Assembly: GCA_030377895.1 (NCBI GenBank)
Contig: JAUCGB010000017.1
Coordinates: 1 to 50,430 of the forward strand
DNA from: Anaerolineales bacterium HSG24
GTDB lineage: Bacteria; Chloroflexota; Anaerolineae; 4572-78; J111
Direction of reading: 5' to 3'
Length of the DNA stretch: 50,430 bases
This document shows positions 15,999 to 24,306 of the stretch, piece after piece. Each line of letters opens with the position of its first letter. The stretch's first letter is position 1. The translations under genes were made by a program, and so were the position numbers. The notes below the pieces were generated by a model. That model made no database searches and was not told where the DNA came from. It saw only the letters and a list, made by a program, of their open reading frames with translations.

Positions 15999-16092
15999 GG
16001 TGGTCCTGCACAAGTAGTGATGGGGAAATCCGGAGTGCAAGGCTTGCCTTGCATGCAAAGCAAGCTTTGCACTCCTCATCTGCACCACTACC
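15999..16092 (+). repeat. Dispersed palindromic repeat, family A (copy 3)
   Basis: The order of parts is GGTGGTCCTGCACAAGTAG, TGATGGGGAAATCCGGAGTG, a core of two opposed TTGC/GCAA palindromes, GCAAGCTTTGCACTCC, and CACCACTACC. The outer ends are inverted (GGTGGT/ACTACC-like). This is one of the best complete copies, about 94 bases. It ends just before the stop of the aldo-keto reductase gene. Confidence 0.85.
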
Positions 16093-16098
16093 TGACTA

Positions 16099-17079
16099 CT
16101 AATGTCCCAGCACTGGCTGAGGCTGATACAACTCGGTCAGATAAGTCAACTCCTCATCAGACAGGTTGATCTCCGTGGCGGCGACGGCTTGCTCCAGATG
16201 TTGCATCTTGGTCACGCCGATAATCGGGGCGGTTACGTCAGATTGATGTAACACCCACGCCAGCGCGATTTGGGCCGGTGTGACCGCGTGGTTTTGGGCT
16301 AGATCAATCACTCGCTCGACAATGTCGAAATTGGTATCGGTGTAATACATGTCATGGGCGAAATCATCACTCTTTGAGCGAGGCGTTGGGCCAGCCTCTA
16401 TTTCTCGTTTACGGTTTCCGGCTAAAAAGCCACGAGCTAACGGACTCCACGGAATCAGGCCGATGCCCTCATCGCGGCAGAGCGGCACCATCTCCCGCTC
16501 CTCTTCCCGATAGACCAGATTCATGTGGTTCTGCATGGAGACAAAGCGCGTCCAGCCATGCTTATCAGCCAGATAGAGCATTTTGGCAAACTGCCAAGCA
16601 TACATACTCGACGCGCCAATGTAGCGAGCCTTTCCCGCTTTGACCACGTCGTGTAGCGCCTCCAATATCTCCTCCATCGGCGTGTCCGAGTCGAGCCGAT
16701 GAATCTGGTATAAATCGACATATTCCATGTTCAGGCGGCGCAAGGTGTTGTCGATGCTGTGCATGATATGCTTGCGAGATAAGCCGCCTTGATTCGGTCC
16801 CTCTTTTAATGGAAAGTAAACTTTGCTGGCGACGACCAGTTCATCCCGCGAGGCCATCTCGCCAAGCAGTTTGCCAGTCACTTCCTCGCTACTTCCCAAC
16901 GAGTACATGTCGGCGGTGTCAAAAAAGTTGATGCCCAACTCCAGCGCCCGTTTCACAAACGGACGGCTCTCCGCTTCCGGCAACACCCAATCACGCCACG
17001 TCGGGGTGCCAAAGCTCATCATGCCCAAACATAATCGCGATACTTTCAAGCCAGTTTTTCCAAGATTAACGTATTCCAT
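16099..17079 (-). CDS. Aldo/keto reductase
   Basis: The protein has 326 residues from the ATG at 17079, which has AAGGAG seven bases upstream; an upstream ATG at 17118 lacks this. It is a NADPH-dependent (beta/alpha)8 reductase. It shows GLKVSRLCLGMMSFG, the catalytic Asp-Tyr pair in FFDTADMYSLGSSEEVTGK, the active-site Lys in LVVASKVY, the His of DLYQIHR, and the coenzyme-binding end segment around IIGVTKMQHLEQAVAA. The pattern is closest to the YajO/AKR11-13-like group. The substrate is not predictable. It stands alone. Confidence 0.92.
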   Translation of the reverse strand: MEYVNLGKTGLKVSRLCLGMMSFGTPTWRDWVLPEAESRPFVKRALELGINFFDTADMYSLGSSEEVTGKLLGEMASRDELVVASKVYFPLKEGPNQGGLSRKHIMHSIDNTLRRLNMEYVDLYQIHRLDSDTPMEEILEALHDVVKAGKARYIGASSMYAWQFAKMLYLADKHGWTRFVSMQNHMNLVYREEEREMVPLCRDEGIGLIPWSPLARGFLAGNRKREIEAGPTPRSKSDDFAHDMYYTDTNFDIVERVIDLAQNHAVTPAQIALAWVLHQSDVTAPIIGVTKMQHLEQAVAATEINLSDEELTYLTELYQPQPVLGH

Positions 17080-17192
17080 AATTAAACTCCTTTTTTTAGT
17101 TGGAAGCATAGGCTCCATGTTTGGTATAATATCACAACTCAGCTATCAATTCAATTGAACGTTTTTGATAACATCTATCAATAAAACCGATA

Positions 17193-17612
17193 TTACTCAC
17201 CCTGCAAGGTCACGGTGATGATGCGGCCCGAGGCTCGATTCCGATGTTCGCACAGATAGATACCCTGCCATGTGCCTAAGTTAAGCCGCCCATCGGTAAT
17301 CGGCATGCTGACCGAACTACCGAGCAGGGAGGCTTTGATATGAGCCGGCATGTCGTCAGAGCCTTCGTAAATATGGCGATAATAGGGCGCGTTTTCGGGC
17401 ACCATCTTGTTAAAGTGGCTCTCGAAATCGGTGCGAACGGTTGGATCAGCATTCTCATTCAGGCTGAGACTGGCCGAGGTGTGCTGAATAAAGACATGGG
17501 CCAGACCGATCTTAAAGCGGCTCAACTCGGCGCAGTTCTGCTCGACCACATTTGTAATAAGATGAAATCCCCGTCGAAACGGAGGTAAACGAAAGGTTGT
17601 TTGATACCACAT
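17193..17612 (-). CDS. yjbQ: YjbQ/UPF0047 family protein
   Basis: The protein has 139 residues from the ATG at 17612 (MWYQTTFRLPPF), which sits at optimal distance from AAAGGAG; the ATG two codons upstream is too close. A longer frame from 17690 only translates a family-A repeat. The conserved segments are FIQHTSASLSLNENADPTV, DDMPAHIKASLLG and GRLNLGTWQGIYLCEHR. Members form a small beta-barrel trimer and can weakly replace thiamine phosphate synthase in E. coli; the physiological role is uncertain. Confidence 0.92.
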   Translation of the reverse strand: MWYQTTFRLPPFRRGFHLITNVVEQNCAELSRFKIGLAHVFIQHTSASLSLNENADPTVRTDFESHFNKMVPENAPYYRHIYEGSDDMPAHIKASLLGSSVSMPITDGRLNLGTWQGIYLCEHRNRASGRIITVTLQGE

Positions 17613-17649
17613 AATCATGCTCCTTTGGGGTACTAAGATTGAAAATTGA

Positions 17650-17745
17650 GGTAGTCCTGCACAAGTAGTGATGGCTTGCCTTGCATGCAAAGCAAGCTTT
17701 GCACTCCTATCACTACACTCCTATCACTACATCTGCACCACTACC
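17650..17745 (+). repeat. Dispersed palindromic repeat, family A (copy 4)
   Basis: GGTAGTCCTGCACAAGTAG, the TTGC palindrome core, GCAAGCTTTGCACTCC and CACTACC are present, with an internal duplication of CTATCACTACA. The 12-base sequence ATTGAAAATTGA occurs immediately left (17638-17649) and three bases to the right (17749-17760), as if duplicated on insertion. Confidence 0.85.
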
Positions 17746-17760
17746 AAAATTGAAAATTGA

Positions 17761-17802
17761 AAAAGCGTCTCGTTCCCATGTTTGGGAACGAGACGCTTTT
17801 TG
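17761..17802. terminator. Rho-independent terminator of the pnt operon
   Basis: A perfect 18-base stem, AAAAAGCGTCTCGTTCCC and its complement, has a six-base loop and A/T runs on both sides. It lies 24 bases after the pntB stop on the minus strand and would function in either direction. Confidence 0.9.
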
Positions 17803-17825
17803 TTTTCACGCTTCACGTTTCAAGC

Positions 17826-19205
17826 CTACGCTTCCTTAAACTCGCGCACCAAGCCTTGAATACTAGACTTCGCATCACCCAACAGCATGCGGGTGTTGTC
17901 TTTGAAGAATAACGGATTCTGCACTCCAGCAAAACCAACACCCAAGGAGCGTTTGAGGACGATAACCGTGCGGGCCATGTCCACATTGATGATGGGCATA
18001 CCGTATAACGGGCTAGTTTCATCTTCGCGGGCGGCGGGGTTGACTACGTCGTTAGCTCCCACGACCATGCAGACATCCACCGTTTCCATAATTGGGTTGA
18101 TGTCGTCCATCTCAACCAACTGGTCGTAAGGGACATTGGCCTCAGCCAGCAGGACGTTCATGTGGCCGGGCATTCGTCCAGCCACAGGATGCACTGCATA
18201 CTTAACCTCTGCTCCATTCTCTTCGAGCAGTTCGCCCAATTCACGGGCAGTGTGTTGAGCTTGGGCTACGGCCAATCCATAACCGGGGACAAAGACTACT
18301 GAAGCCGCGGCTTCCAGAATTGGGTAGGTATCTTCGGTGTTAATCGGTTTGGCTTCGCCTTGTTCGCCTTGACCAGTAGCACTCTCAACAACCGAACCGA
18401 AACCGCTAAAGAGTACGTTCGCCAAGGAGCGGTTCATGGCTTTACACATAATATTGGTCAGGATAATCCCACTGGCCCCGACCAACGCACCAGCCACAAT
18501 CAGCAAGTTATTTTCGATGACGAATCCGGCGGCACAGGCGGCCAAACCGGAGTAGCTGTTCAGCAGGGCGATGACGACTGGCATGTCAGCCCCACCAATC
18601 GGGATAACTGACATCACCCCTAAAATAAGGGCCAGTCCAATCAACACCAAAAAGATGATAAGACCATTGATTGGATTAAGGGTGAAAAAGATTATACATA
18701 CCAAAATCGCTAACAAAAGCAACATGTTGACAATCTGCTGTCCATTGAACAGAACCGGCTTTCCATCCAGTTTGCCGCTCAGTTTACCCCAAGCGATGAT
18801 ACTACCGGAGAAGGTTACACCCCCAATCAATGCTGTCAAAGCGATGACAAAGGCCGAGAAGACAACGACCTCTTGATTTCGTTGATATTCGCTCCAGCCC
18901 AGTAACAGACTGGCTAAACCACCAGAGCCGTTTAACAGGGTGACCATCTCTGGCATGGCGGTCATCTCGATCATCCGAGCGGCGGCGACCCCGACAACTG
19001 TACCAATGACCACGCCCAAGACAATCCATTGGTAGGCGATAATATGCTGGTTTACTAGAGTGAAAATGATGGCCAAGCCCATTCCCCCCGCAGAGAGGAG
19101 GTTGCCCTGTCGGGCGGTGGCGGGCGAACTCAACATTTTTAGGCCGAAAATGAACATGACCGAGGCGACGATGTATACCAAGTTGATGACTAATGCTAAA
19201 TTCAT
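17826..19205 (-). CDS. pntB: NAD(P) transhydrogenase subunit beta
   Basis: The protein has 459 residues. It is the NADP(H)-binding and membrane subunit of the proton-translocating transhydrogenase, which drives hydride transfer from NADH to NADP+. The N-terminal two thirds contain about nine hydrophobic helices with NGSGGLASLLLGWSEY and GGADMPVVIALLNSYSGLAACAAGF. The C-terminal dIII domain has FVPGYGLAVAQAQH (NADP-binding), HPVAGRMPGHMNVLLAEA, MVVGANDVVNPAA and the closing GDAKSSIQGLVREF. Length and motifs are normal. It is the third gene of a tight three-gene operon, three bases after pntAb. Confidence 0.97.
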   Translation of the reverse strand: MNLALVINLVYIVASVMFIFGLKMLSSPATARQGNLLSAGGMGLAIIFTLVNQHIIAYQWIVLGVVIGTVVGVAAARMIEMTAMPEMVTLLNGSGGLASLLLGWSEYQRNQEVVVFSAFVIALTALIGGVTFSGSIIAWGKLSGKLDGKPVLFNGQQIVNMLLLLAILVCIIFFTLNPINGLIIFLVLIGLALILGVMSVIPIGGADMPVVIALLNSYSGLAACAAGFVIENNLLIVAGALVGASGIILTNIMCKAMNRSLANVLFSGFGSVVESATGQGEQGEAKPINTEDTYPILEAAASVVFVPGYGLAVAQAQHTARELGELLEENGAEVKYAVHPVAGRMPGHMNVLLAEANVPYDQLVEMDDINPIMETVDVCMVVGANDVVNPAAREDETSPLYGMPIINVDMARTVIVLKRSLGVGFAGVQNPLFFKDNTRMLLGDAKSSIQGLVREFKEA

Positions 19206-19208
19206 AGG

Positions 19209-19601
19209 TTAATCCCCTTTTTTCTTGAACATTTCTAACATGCGGTCTGTAACCATATAACCGCCAACGACGTTAATTGTAGCAAAAGTTACCGCCAATG
19301 TCCCTAATATCGTCGCCGACATTTCGCTATCGTACCCAGCCGCAAGCAGCGCTCCAACCAACGTTATGCCCGAAATGGCGTTTGAGCCAGACATCAACGG
19401 AGTGTGTAGGGTGGCCGGTACTTTGGAAATCAGCTCAAAGCCCAGAAAGATTGACAGGGCTAAGATGAAGGCCAGATAAATAGGCGTGAGCGATTCTCCC
19501 GAACTGTTAGCCTCTTGTGCCGCCAAAACGGGGGTCGTCAGGGCCATAAAAATGAGTAAAGTGACAAAGATTGTATAGGTAATCTGTTTTAAATGTCTCA
19601 T
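19209..19601 (-). CDS. pntAb: NAD(P) transhydrogenase alpha subunit, membrane part
   Basis: The protein has 130 residues. It corresponds to the C-terminal membrane domain of E. coli PntA made as a separate polypeptide. An N-terminal hydrophobic segment resembling a signal peptide (about 5-28) is followed by three helices. The conserved segment is KVPATLHTPLMSGSNAISGITLVGAL, and the protein ends NVVGGYMVTDRMLEMFKKK. The signal-peptide-like extension is common in split alpha subunits. It lies between pntAa and pntB with gaps of 9 and 3 bases. Confidence 0.95.
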   Translation of the reverse strand: MRHLKQITYTIFVTLLIFMALTTPVLAAQEANSSGESLTPIYLAFILALSIFLGFELISKVPATLHTPLMSGSNAISGITLVGALLAAGYDSEMSATILGTLAVTFATINVVGGYMVTDRMLEMFKKKGD

Positions 19602-19610
19602 TGTATGTAC

Positions 19611-20747
19611 CTACTTTCCATAATGTTCGCGCAACATACTGCTACGAATGGTTTTATTTTGGGTGATGAGACAGCCGTCCATAATCTCATCGTCGGTATT
19701 GAGTTGGAGTGATTTGCTTTCATCGTCCCAAAAATGTTCAATCAGGTTACGAAGATTGCTAGAGTACATTTGACTGGCATGGGTCGGTACGCGGCCCGGC
19801 AAGTTAGCCATACCGAGAATCCGGACTCCGTTAATCACCACCTCTTTGTCTAGCTCCGAGCCAACGACATTGCCGCCGGTTTCAACGGCCATGTCTACAA
19901 TAATACTACCCGGTTTCATTTTGGCGACCATGTCAGCATTGACAATGGTTGGTGCCTTGCGACCAAACAGTTGGGCGGTAGTGATGACCACATCAGCCAT
20001 AGCGCAATGTTTTGCCATGCCCGCTTGTTGTTTGGCTAACTGCTCTGGAGTGAGTTGTTTGGCATACCCTTGTTTGGTTTGCCCCATCTCACCCAAATCA
20101 ATTTGAATAAATTTTGCCCCCAGAGACCGAACCTGTTCCGCAACCACGGGCCGAGTGTCAAACGCTTCCACTCTTGCGCCAAGTCGTTTGGCTGTAGCAA
20201 TCGCCTGTAGACCAGCTACCCCAGCCCCAATAATAAACACCCGCGACGGAGCTAATGTTCCGGCGGGAGTCATCATCATGGGGAAAGCCTTCTCTAACCG
20301 CTCGGCGGCTAACATGACCGCCGCGTAGCCGCCCAAACTAGCTTGTGAACTGAGTGCGTCCATCTTTTGGGCCAATGTAGTACGAGGAATCATCTCCATA
20401 CATACTGCACTAATATCACTCTCTGCGAGTTTTTCAATTAAGGGTTGGTTAAAGAATGGGTCAAGATAACTGACATGGATAGTTCCCGCTTGAAGTTGGT
20501 CGATCTCTTCAATGGGGGGGAGGCGAAGCCGAAGAACCATATTGGCCTCGGCGAGTAGTTTTTGGCGATCTGTTTCGACAGTTACACCGATTTTGGTGTA
20601 AGCCTCATCAGCAAGATGTAAGGCTTCTCCAAGACCAGTTTCGATAACAATTTGCGCGCCACGTTTGACAAGTCTCTCGACATCCGAGGGAATCATTGGG
20701 ATGCGAGTTTCGTTAGGATGTGTCTCTTTGGGGATAGCAACTTTCAT
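19611..20747 (-). CDS. pntAa: NAD(P) transhydrogenase alpha subunit, NAD-binding part
   Basis: The protein has 378 residues. It is the soluble dI component that binds NAD(H). It shows KVAIPKETHPNETRIPMIPSDVERL at the start, the PRTTLAQKMDALSSQA motif and the Rossmann loop GAGVAGLQAIATAKRLGA with acidic D at the end of the second strand (VEAFD). MVAKMKPGSIIVDMAVETGGN follows. It is homologous to alanine dehydrogenase but lacks its catalytic context, and its neighbours settle the identity. A good promoter precedes it and GGAAGGGG serves as ribosome binding site. Confidence 0.96.
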   Translation of the reverse strand: MKVAIPKETHPNETRIPMIPSDVERLVKRGAQIVIETGLGEALHLADEAYTKIGVTVETDRQKLLAEANMVLRLRLPPIEEIDQLQAGTIHVSYLDPFFNQPLIEKLAESDISAVCMEMIPRTTLAQKMDALSSQASLGGYAAVMLAAERLEKAFPMMMTPAGTLAPSRVFIIGAGVAGLQAIATAKRLGARVEAFDTRPVVAEQVRSLGAKFIQIDLGEMGQTKQGYAKQLTPEQLAKQQAGMAKHCAMADVVITTAQLFGRKAPTIVNADMVAKMKPGSIIVDMAVETGGNVVGSELDKEVVINGVRILGMANLPGRVPTHASQMYSSNLRNLIEHFWDDESKSLQLNTDDEIMDGCLITQNKTIRSSMLREHYGK

Positions 20748-20788
20748 AGTTTTGCCCCTTCCTATTTAGTATTTATGAGATTGCCCAC

Positions 20789-20817
20789 ATAATACCATAC
20801 TCCTTAGGGAGGGACAA
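20789..20817 (-). promoter_or_regulatory. Sigma-70-type promoter of pntAa-pntAb-pntB
   Basis: On the minus strand TTGTCC (20812-20817) and TATTAT (20789-20794) are separated by exactly 17 bases. This is about 42 bases upstream of the pntAa ATG. No operator is evident. Confidence 0.6.
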
Positions 20818-20837
20818 TTTTTGCTTACTGACGTAGA

Positions 20838-21004
20838 GAAATGATTCAGCGATTCAATAATTCAACGATTTCAGTGATTCAACGAGTGATTCAGTGAATT
20901 GTTGAATCGTTGGTAGTCCTGCACAAGTAGTGATGGCAGAATCCGGAGTCTTGCAGGCAAAGCGAGCTTTGCACTCCTTATCACTACCGAATCGCTGAAT
21001 CGTC
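20838..21004. repeat. GATTCAACG-type short repeats enclosing a family-A copy (copy 5)
   Basis: Units such as TGATTCAGCGATTCAATAAT fill 20838-20911, and GAATCGCTGAATCG follows at 20989-21002. Between them, 20912-20988 is a family-A element: GGTAGTCCTGCACAAGTAG, TGATGGCAGAATCCGGAGT, GCGAGCTTTGCACTCC and CACTACC. The element appears to be inserted in, or to have recruited, a low-complexity array. Confidence 0.8.
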
Positions 21005-21008
21005 ACCA

Positions 21009-21812
21009 TTAATCCTTCTCAATCACCCACAAATTGACCAGTCCACGCCATCGTTCATGGTGGGCTACCTTTAGACCAGCGGACTCAAAATGGATTTGCC
21101 ATGTGGACGGGCTAAAAAAGCTATAAACGCCGGGTCCAAAGGCAATGGCGTTCGATAAATCTCGGCCATGTTCGGCAATCAACAATCGCCCTTTGGGTTT
21201 GAGCATACGAGCAAACTCCTTAAATATTGCCTCGCGGTCGGCTTTATCTTGCAGTTCGTGTAAACTAAAGCTACAGTAGATAGCATCGGCCCAGTTGTGA
21301 GGCAATGGAAACCGATTCGGCTTTCCCGTCCGGTGATAGATACGCCGTTCTGTTTTGAGGGTCGGCTCCATGCTTCTGGCTCGTTTTAAGGCGTTGTCGG
21401 ACATTTTGGCCTCGTCATAAATATCAATCAGAAAATAGTGTCCTCCCTTAAAACGGGGTAATATCCCACGACTACCTCGCAACTTGCCACATGTAATATC
21501 AACCATCATGTTGGCCTTTTCTAATTCACCCAACTCGGCCAAACGGTCATACTCATGCTGGTTGCCCCAATCGTATACCAGAAACGAGGCCAGCAAAATA
21601 ATCATGGCCCACACAACCCCGCCGATGCCACTCAACAAAAATAGCTCCCGCCAAGGTGTCGAGACGATGAATGACGCGCCTATAACGACGGTAGTGAACA
21701 GGGCGATTCCGGCAAAAATCGGCCAGTTATAAATGAGGGTCGCCATCATGCCCGAATATTGACGACTAGTAAGTAAAGTTGGTAATAATTTCGATTCAGT
21801 TTTTACTGTCAT
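21009..21812 (-). CDS. SAM-dependent methyltransferase with N-terminal membrane segments
   Basis: The protein has 267 residues from the ATG at 21812, which has AAGGAG seven bases upstream; the longer frame from 21854 has no such site. Two hydrophobic segments (about 27-50 and 57-80) precede a class I methyltransferase-like domain. Motif I is degenerate (MVDITCGKLRGSRGI); later parts are clearer: the acidic DIYDEA, ADAIYCSFSLHELQDK, and FARMLKPKGRLLIAEHGRDLS. This order is typical of UbiE-like methyltransferases. The substrate is unknown, possibly a lipid or quinone given the membrane anchor (inference). Confidence 0.78.
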   Translation of the reverse strand: MTVKTESKLLPTLLTSRQYSGMMATLIYNWPIFAGIALFTTVVIGASFIVSTPWRELFLLSGIGGVVWAMIILLASFLVYDWGNQHEYDRLAELGELEKANMMVDITCGKLRGSRGILPRFKGGHYFLIDIYDEAKMSDNALKRARSMEPTLKTERRIYHRTGKPNRFPLPHNWADAIYCSFSLHELQDKADREAIFKEFARMLKPKGRLLIAEHGRDLSNAIAFGPGVYSFFSPSTWQIHFESAGLKVAHHERWRGLVNLWVIEKD

Positions 21813-21889
21813 TGGTAAACTCCTTGTTATGTTACTTAAATTCAGAACATTCAAAAAACTCTGAAACTTCTAAACAAAAAAAGAGGAAG

Positions 21890-22424
21890 TTAAATTCCGA
21901 CCCGTTTTTTCAACTTTAAGGTTTGCCCTAACAGTTTTAAGATACTGTTCGGCGTTTGACTCTCTAACTCTTCATAAACTTCAATACCGGTCTCAAAGAA
22001 TTCTAGCAACTCTTTGAGTTGTTTTCGTTCATATTCTGCTTCATTATCCGGTAAACACTCCAAATTTTTCACGCTTTGACGTAGTACATCGACGGTTGGG
22101 TCAAGTTCCCGTTTTTTTTCGTTCCCGAGCAATTGTCCGAAACAAAGCCCATACGTCTTTTTCTGAGGTGTAATACTCGCGTCGCTCCCCTTTTTTATGA
22201 ACTCTACTGGCAATCCCCCAGGCAATTAGCTCGCGGAGGGCCATGCTGACATTGCCTCGGCTAGTTTCTAGTTCCTGCATAATTTCAATGGCCGATAGAG
22301 CATCTTCGGAAATCAGTAGGAGGGCATGAATCTGAGCCATGGTGCGGTTGATACCCCACAGCGACCCCATTTCACCCCAATGTAAGATGAATTTTTCTTT
22401 TACTTGTTCGATGTCGTTGGTCAT
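21890..22424 (-). pseudogene. GbsR/MarR-type transcriptional regulator with a frameshift
   Basis: The first part (from ATG 22424) has a winged helix: HWGEMGSLWGINRTMAQIHALL, AIEIMQELETSRGNVSMALRELIAWG and REYYTSEKDVWALFRTIARER. The second part continues in another frame as KKRELDPTVDVLRQSVKNLE to LGQTLKLKKRV, exactly the C-terminal helix expected in GbsR-family proteins of about 175 residues. The break lies at eight consecutive T on the plus strand (22112-22119); removing one base restores a single frame. It could be a sequencing error, a real mutation or a transcriptional slippage site. GbsR-type regulators often control osmoprotectant or membrane genes; the adjacent methyltransferase may be its target. 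Confidence 0.78.
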
Positions 22425-22625
22425 ATCATTTATCAGAAACGTTGTTTCTACTTCAGGCAATTATCGTTCTAATCGTTCAGAAATTACTGAACGATTTTAC
22501 CATGAGACAAATTGCCTGTCAAAGTGAGTAAAATCATCCTAATGAATAGCGAATAGTGAATTTGCCCGGCGCGTAGCTTCCCTGTAGAGGGAGGTAGAGG
22601 ATGAATCATTCGTCTATTTGCCCAT

Positions 22626-23537
22626 TCATAATTCCTCATATTCCTGTTTGGCTGCGTTGGTAGCCAATGTTTTAGCCTCGTCTATTTCTGGGGGTGGATT
22701 ACGTTTTGAAATAACATGCCATTTGACCCGATAGCTACTGGTCAAATGGGTTAGGGTTTGCCATAACGCTTTATGGGAGACCGCTTTGCCTTCTTTCGTT
22801 TTCCAATCTCGATTTTGCCATCCTTTAACCCACCGCGTCGCTCCATCTCGGAGATAGTCGGAACTAGTGTAGACGTGGATTGGCAAGGGCTTTTTGACCG
22901 CTTGCAGACCGTTGATTGCGCTTTGAATATGCATGCGATTGCCCGATGTTTTGGTTTCTTGTCCATTCAACTCTTTGACATGCTGACGATAGCGCATAAT
23001 CACGCCCCAGCCCCCTTTTTTCGACTTGCCGAGATAGGAGGCCGCGGTAAAAATATGGATAGCATTCTCATCATCCAACGGGAGTTTGGGTTGGGGCAGT
23101 TGGGCCGCGGCAAGTTTATCGGCCCGTTCATTCCATTTGTTTCCGGCATGCCCCTTAACCCAATGCCAATAGACCTCATGCCGAGCCTGCTGGCTGGACA
23201 GTGTTTGCCACAAATCCTTGTTCTTGACATCTTTTTTGCCCATAGTCTGCCAGTTGCATCGTTCCCAATTGGATAACCATTCTGTAACCCCTTTCTGTAA
23301 ATACTTAGAATCGGTGTACACATCCACTCGATGCGGCTCCGAGAGGGCGCGCAACCCTTCTGCCGCGGCACGGAGTTCCATACGATTGTTGGTGGTGTGT
23401 GATTCACTACCTGCAAACTCTTGCGGTTCATCTTGATCGGGCTTGAGGATAATCGCCGCCCAACCTCCGGGGCCGGGGTTGGGGTGGCATGCTCCGTCGG
23501 TATAAATGGTGATTTGAGGAAGGTTTGATTCGGTCAT
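22626..23537 (-). CDS. Ribonuclease H with a second, degenerate RNase H domain
   Basis: The protein has 303 residues. The first domain (1-150) is a normal RNase HI that cuts RNA in RNA-DNA hybrids: YTDGACHPNPGPGGW (D14), NNRMELRAAAEGL (E54), VYTDSKYL (D76), KGHAGN (H130) and NERADKLA (D140). The second domain (about 160-300) aligns along its length, including GGWGVIMRYRQHV and LWQTLTHL. However, the catalytic positions read A165, H203, S225 and K289. It is therefore an internal duplication in which one copy lost catalysis, perhaps keeping substrate binding. Normal RNase HI has about 150 residues. It stands alone, with only a weak ribosome binding site. Confidence 0.9.
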   Translation of the reverse strand: MTESNLPQITIYTDGACHPNPGPGGWAAIILKPDQDEPQEFAGSESHTTNNRMELRAAAEGLRALSEPHRVDVYTDSKYLQKGVTEWLSNWERCNWQTMGKKDVKNKDLWQTLSSQQARHEVYWHWVKGHAGNKWNERADKLAAAQLPQPKLPLDDENAIHIFTAASYLGKSKKGGWGVIMRYRQHVKELNGQETKTSGNRMHIQSAINGLQAVKKPLPIHVYTSSDYLRDGATRWVKGWQNRDWKTKEGKAVSHKALWQTLTHLTSSYRVKWHVISKRNPPPEIDEAKTLATNAAKQEYEEL

Positions 23538-23591
23538 ATTAAAAAATATCCACCCAAAACAAACGACCCAATCTTGGCAGACTGAGTCGAG

Positions 23592-23855
23592 TTAGTTGAG
23601 ATTTATCTTTTTGAAAATTGCTACAACCTTAATAAGATGAAACTCCTCAAAAATGTTGTAGACAATACGATACAAGGCCGTCTCGCAAAAGTAAGCCACC
23701 CCATCAGCTGCTTCTGGAATCAGGACAGTTTGAACACCACGAGGTTTAGGGTTGTTTTGAAAGTTTTGTAATTGCCTAAAAATCTCTTGGATATTCGTGT
23801 AGGTAAAACTACGTAAATCATTTAGTGCGGCATCAGATAGTTCAACGTTGTACAT
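23592..23855 (-). CDS. RelE/ParE-family toxin
   Basis: The protein has 87 residues. The pattern YNVELSDAALNDLRSF, the helix FRQLQNFQNNPKPRGVQTV, and the strands GVAYFCETALYRIVYNIFEE and IKVVAIFKK fit the RelE/ParE fold. Members either cut ribosome-bound mRNA or poison gyrase; the sequence does not decide between them. It overlaps its antitoxin gene by 14 bases, in the order antitoxin then toxin. Confidence 0.88.
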   Translation of the reverse strand: MYNVELSDAALNDLRSFTYTNIQEIFRQLQNFQNNPKPRGVQTVLIPEAADGVAYFCETALYRIVYNIFEEFHLIKVVAIFKKINLN

Positions 23856-24174
23856 GGGTATCGCCTATTATAGGCGAAAATTTCTGCATGACAACTTGAG
23901 AGAGTGGCGCGCACCTCATAACGCCATCATTAATTTGACGAAGACGTTCACGAGTTTCAACGATTTGTAACTCACGCTCGGTTGATTCAAGGCGGTTCAG
24001 TAACAACTGGTACGTTTTATAATCTTGGACAACTGCCACAGGTTGCCCTTGGCTAACCAAGAAAACCCGCGATTCCTCTACTGTCTTACCCGATTCCACT
24101 TGTGATACAATGTTTTTGGTAGTATTACACAAAGCTTTAAGCGGGGTGCTATCTTGTCGTTTACGTCTCTTCAT
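23842..24174 (-). CDS. Phd/YefM-family antitoxin
   Basis: The protein has 110 residues. The core TTKNIVSQVESGKTVEESRVFLVSQGQPVAVVQDYKTYQLLLNRLE is a Phd/YefM DNA-binding fold, followed by a charged helix and a C-terminal tail that would wrap the toxin. A very basic N-terminus (MKRRKRQ) precedes it. AGGAG lies before the ATG. Such antitoxins neutralise the toxin and repress their own operon, and the promoter just upstream has an extended -10 box. Confidence 0.87.
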   Translation of the reverse strand: MKRRKRQDSTPLKALCNTTKNIVSQVESGKTVEESRVFLVSQGQPVAVVQDYKTYQLLLNRLESTERELQIVETRERLRQINDGVMRCAPLSQVVMQKFSPIIGDTHVQR

Positions 24175-24206
24175 TTAATAATTCTCCTAAAAAAATTAAC
24201 ATAACG

Positions 24207-24215
24207 ATTATAACA
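24207..24215 (-). promoter_or_regulatory. Extended -10 promoter element of the toxin-antitoxin operon
   Basis: On the minus strand TGTTATAAT gives an extended -10 box (TATAAT at 24207-24212), about 33 bases upstream of the antitoxin ATG. No good -35 box is present at the usual distance, consistent with an extended -10 promoter. Confidence 0.45.
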
Positions 24216-24306
24216 CAAGTTAGCCTTATGTGTGAGTAGGCAAAAAAGCGAATATATTCTTTTACGCGTAGGCCAATTGGCTTAATTGGCTGATCAATTG
24301 GCGAAT

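Noticed and set aside
15735..16169. Plus-strand frame of 144 codons
   Set aside because: It runs antisense through the GH13 remnant and then through inverted repeats and a family-A element; no ribosome binding site or family match.
17613..17690. N-terminal extension of YjbQ
   Set aside because: It translates the end of a family-A repeat; the ribosome binding site fits ATG 17612.
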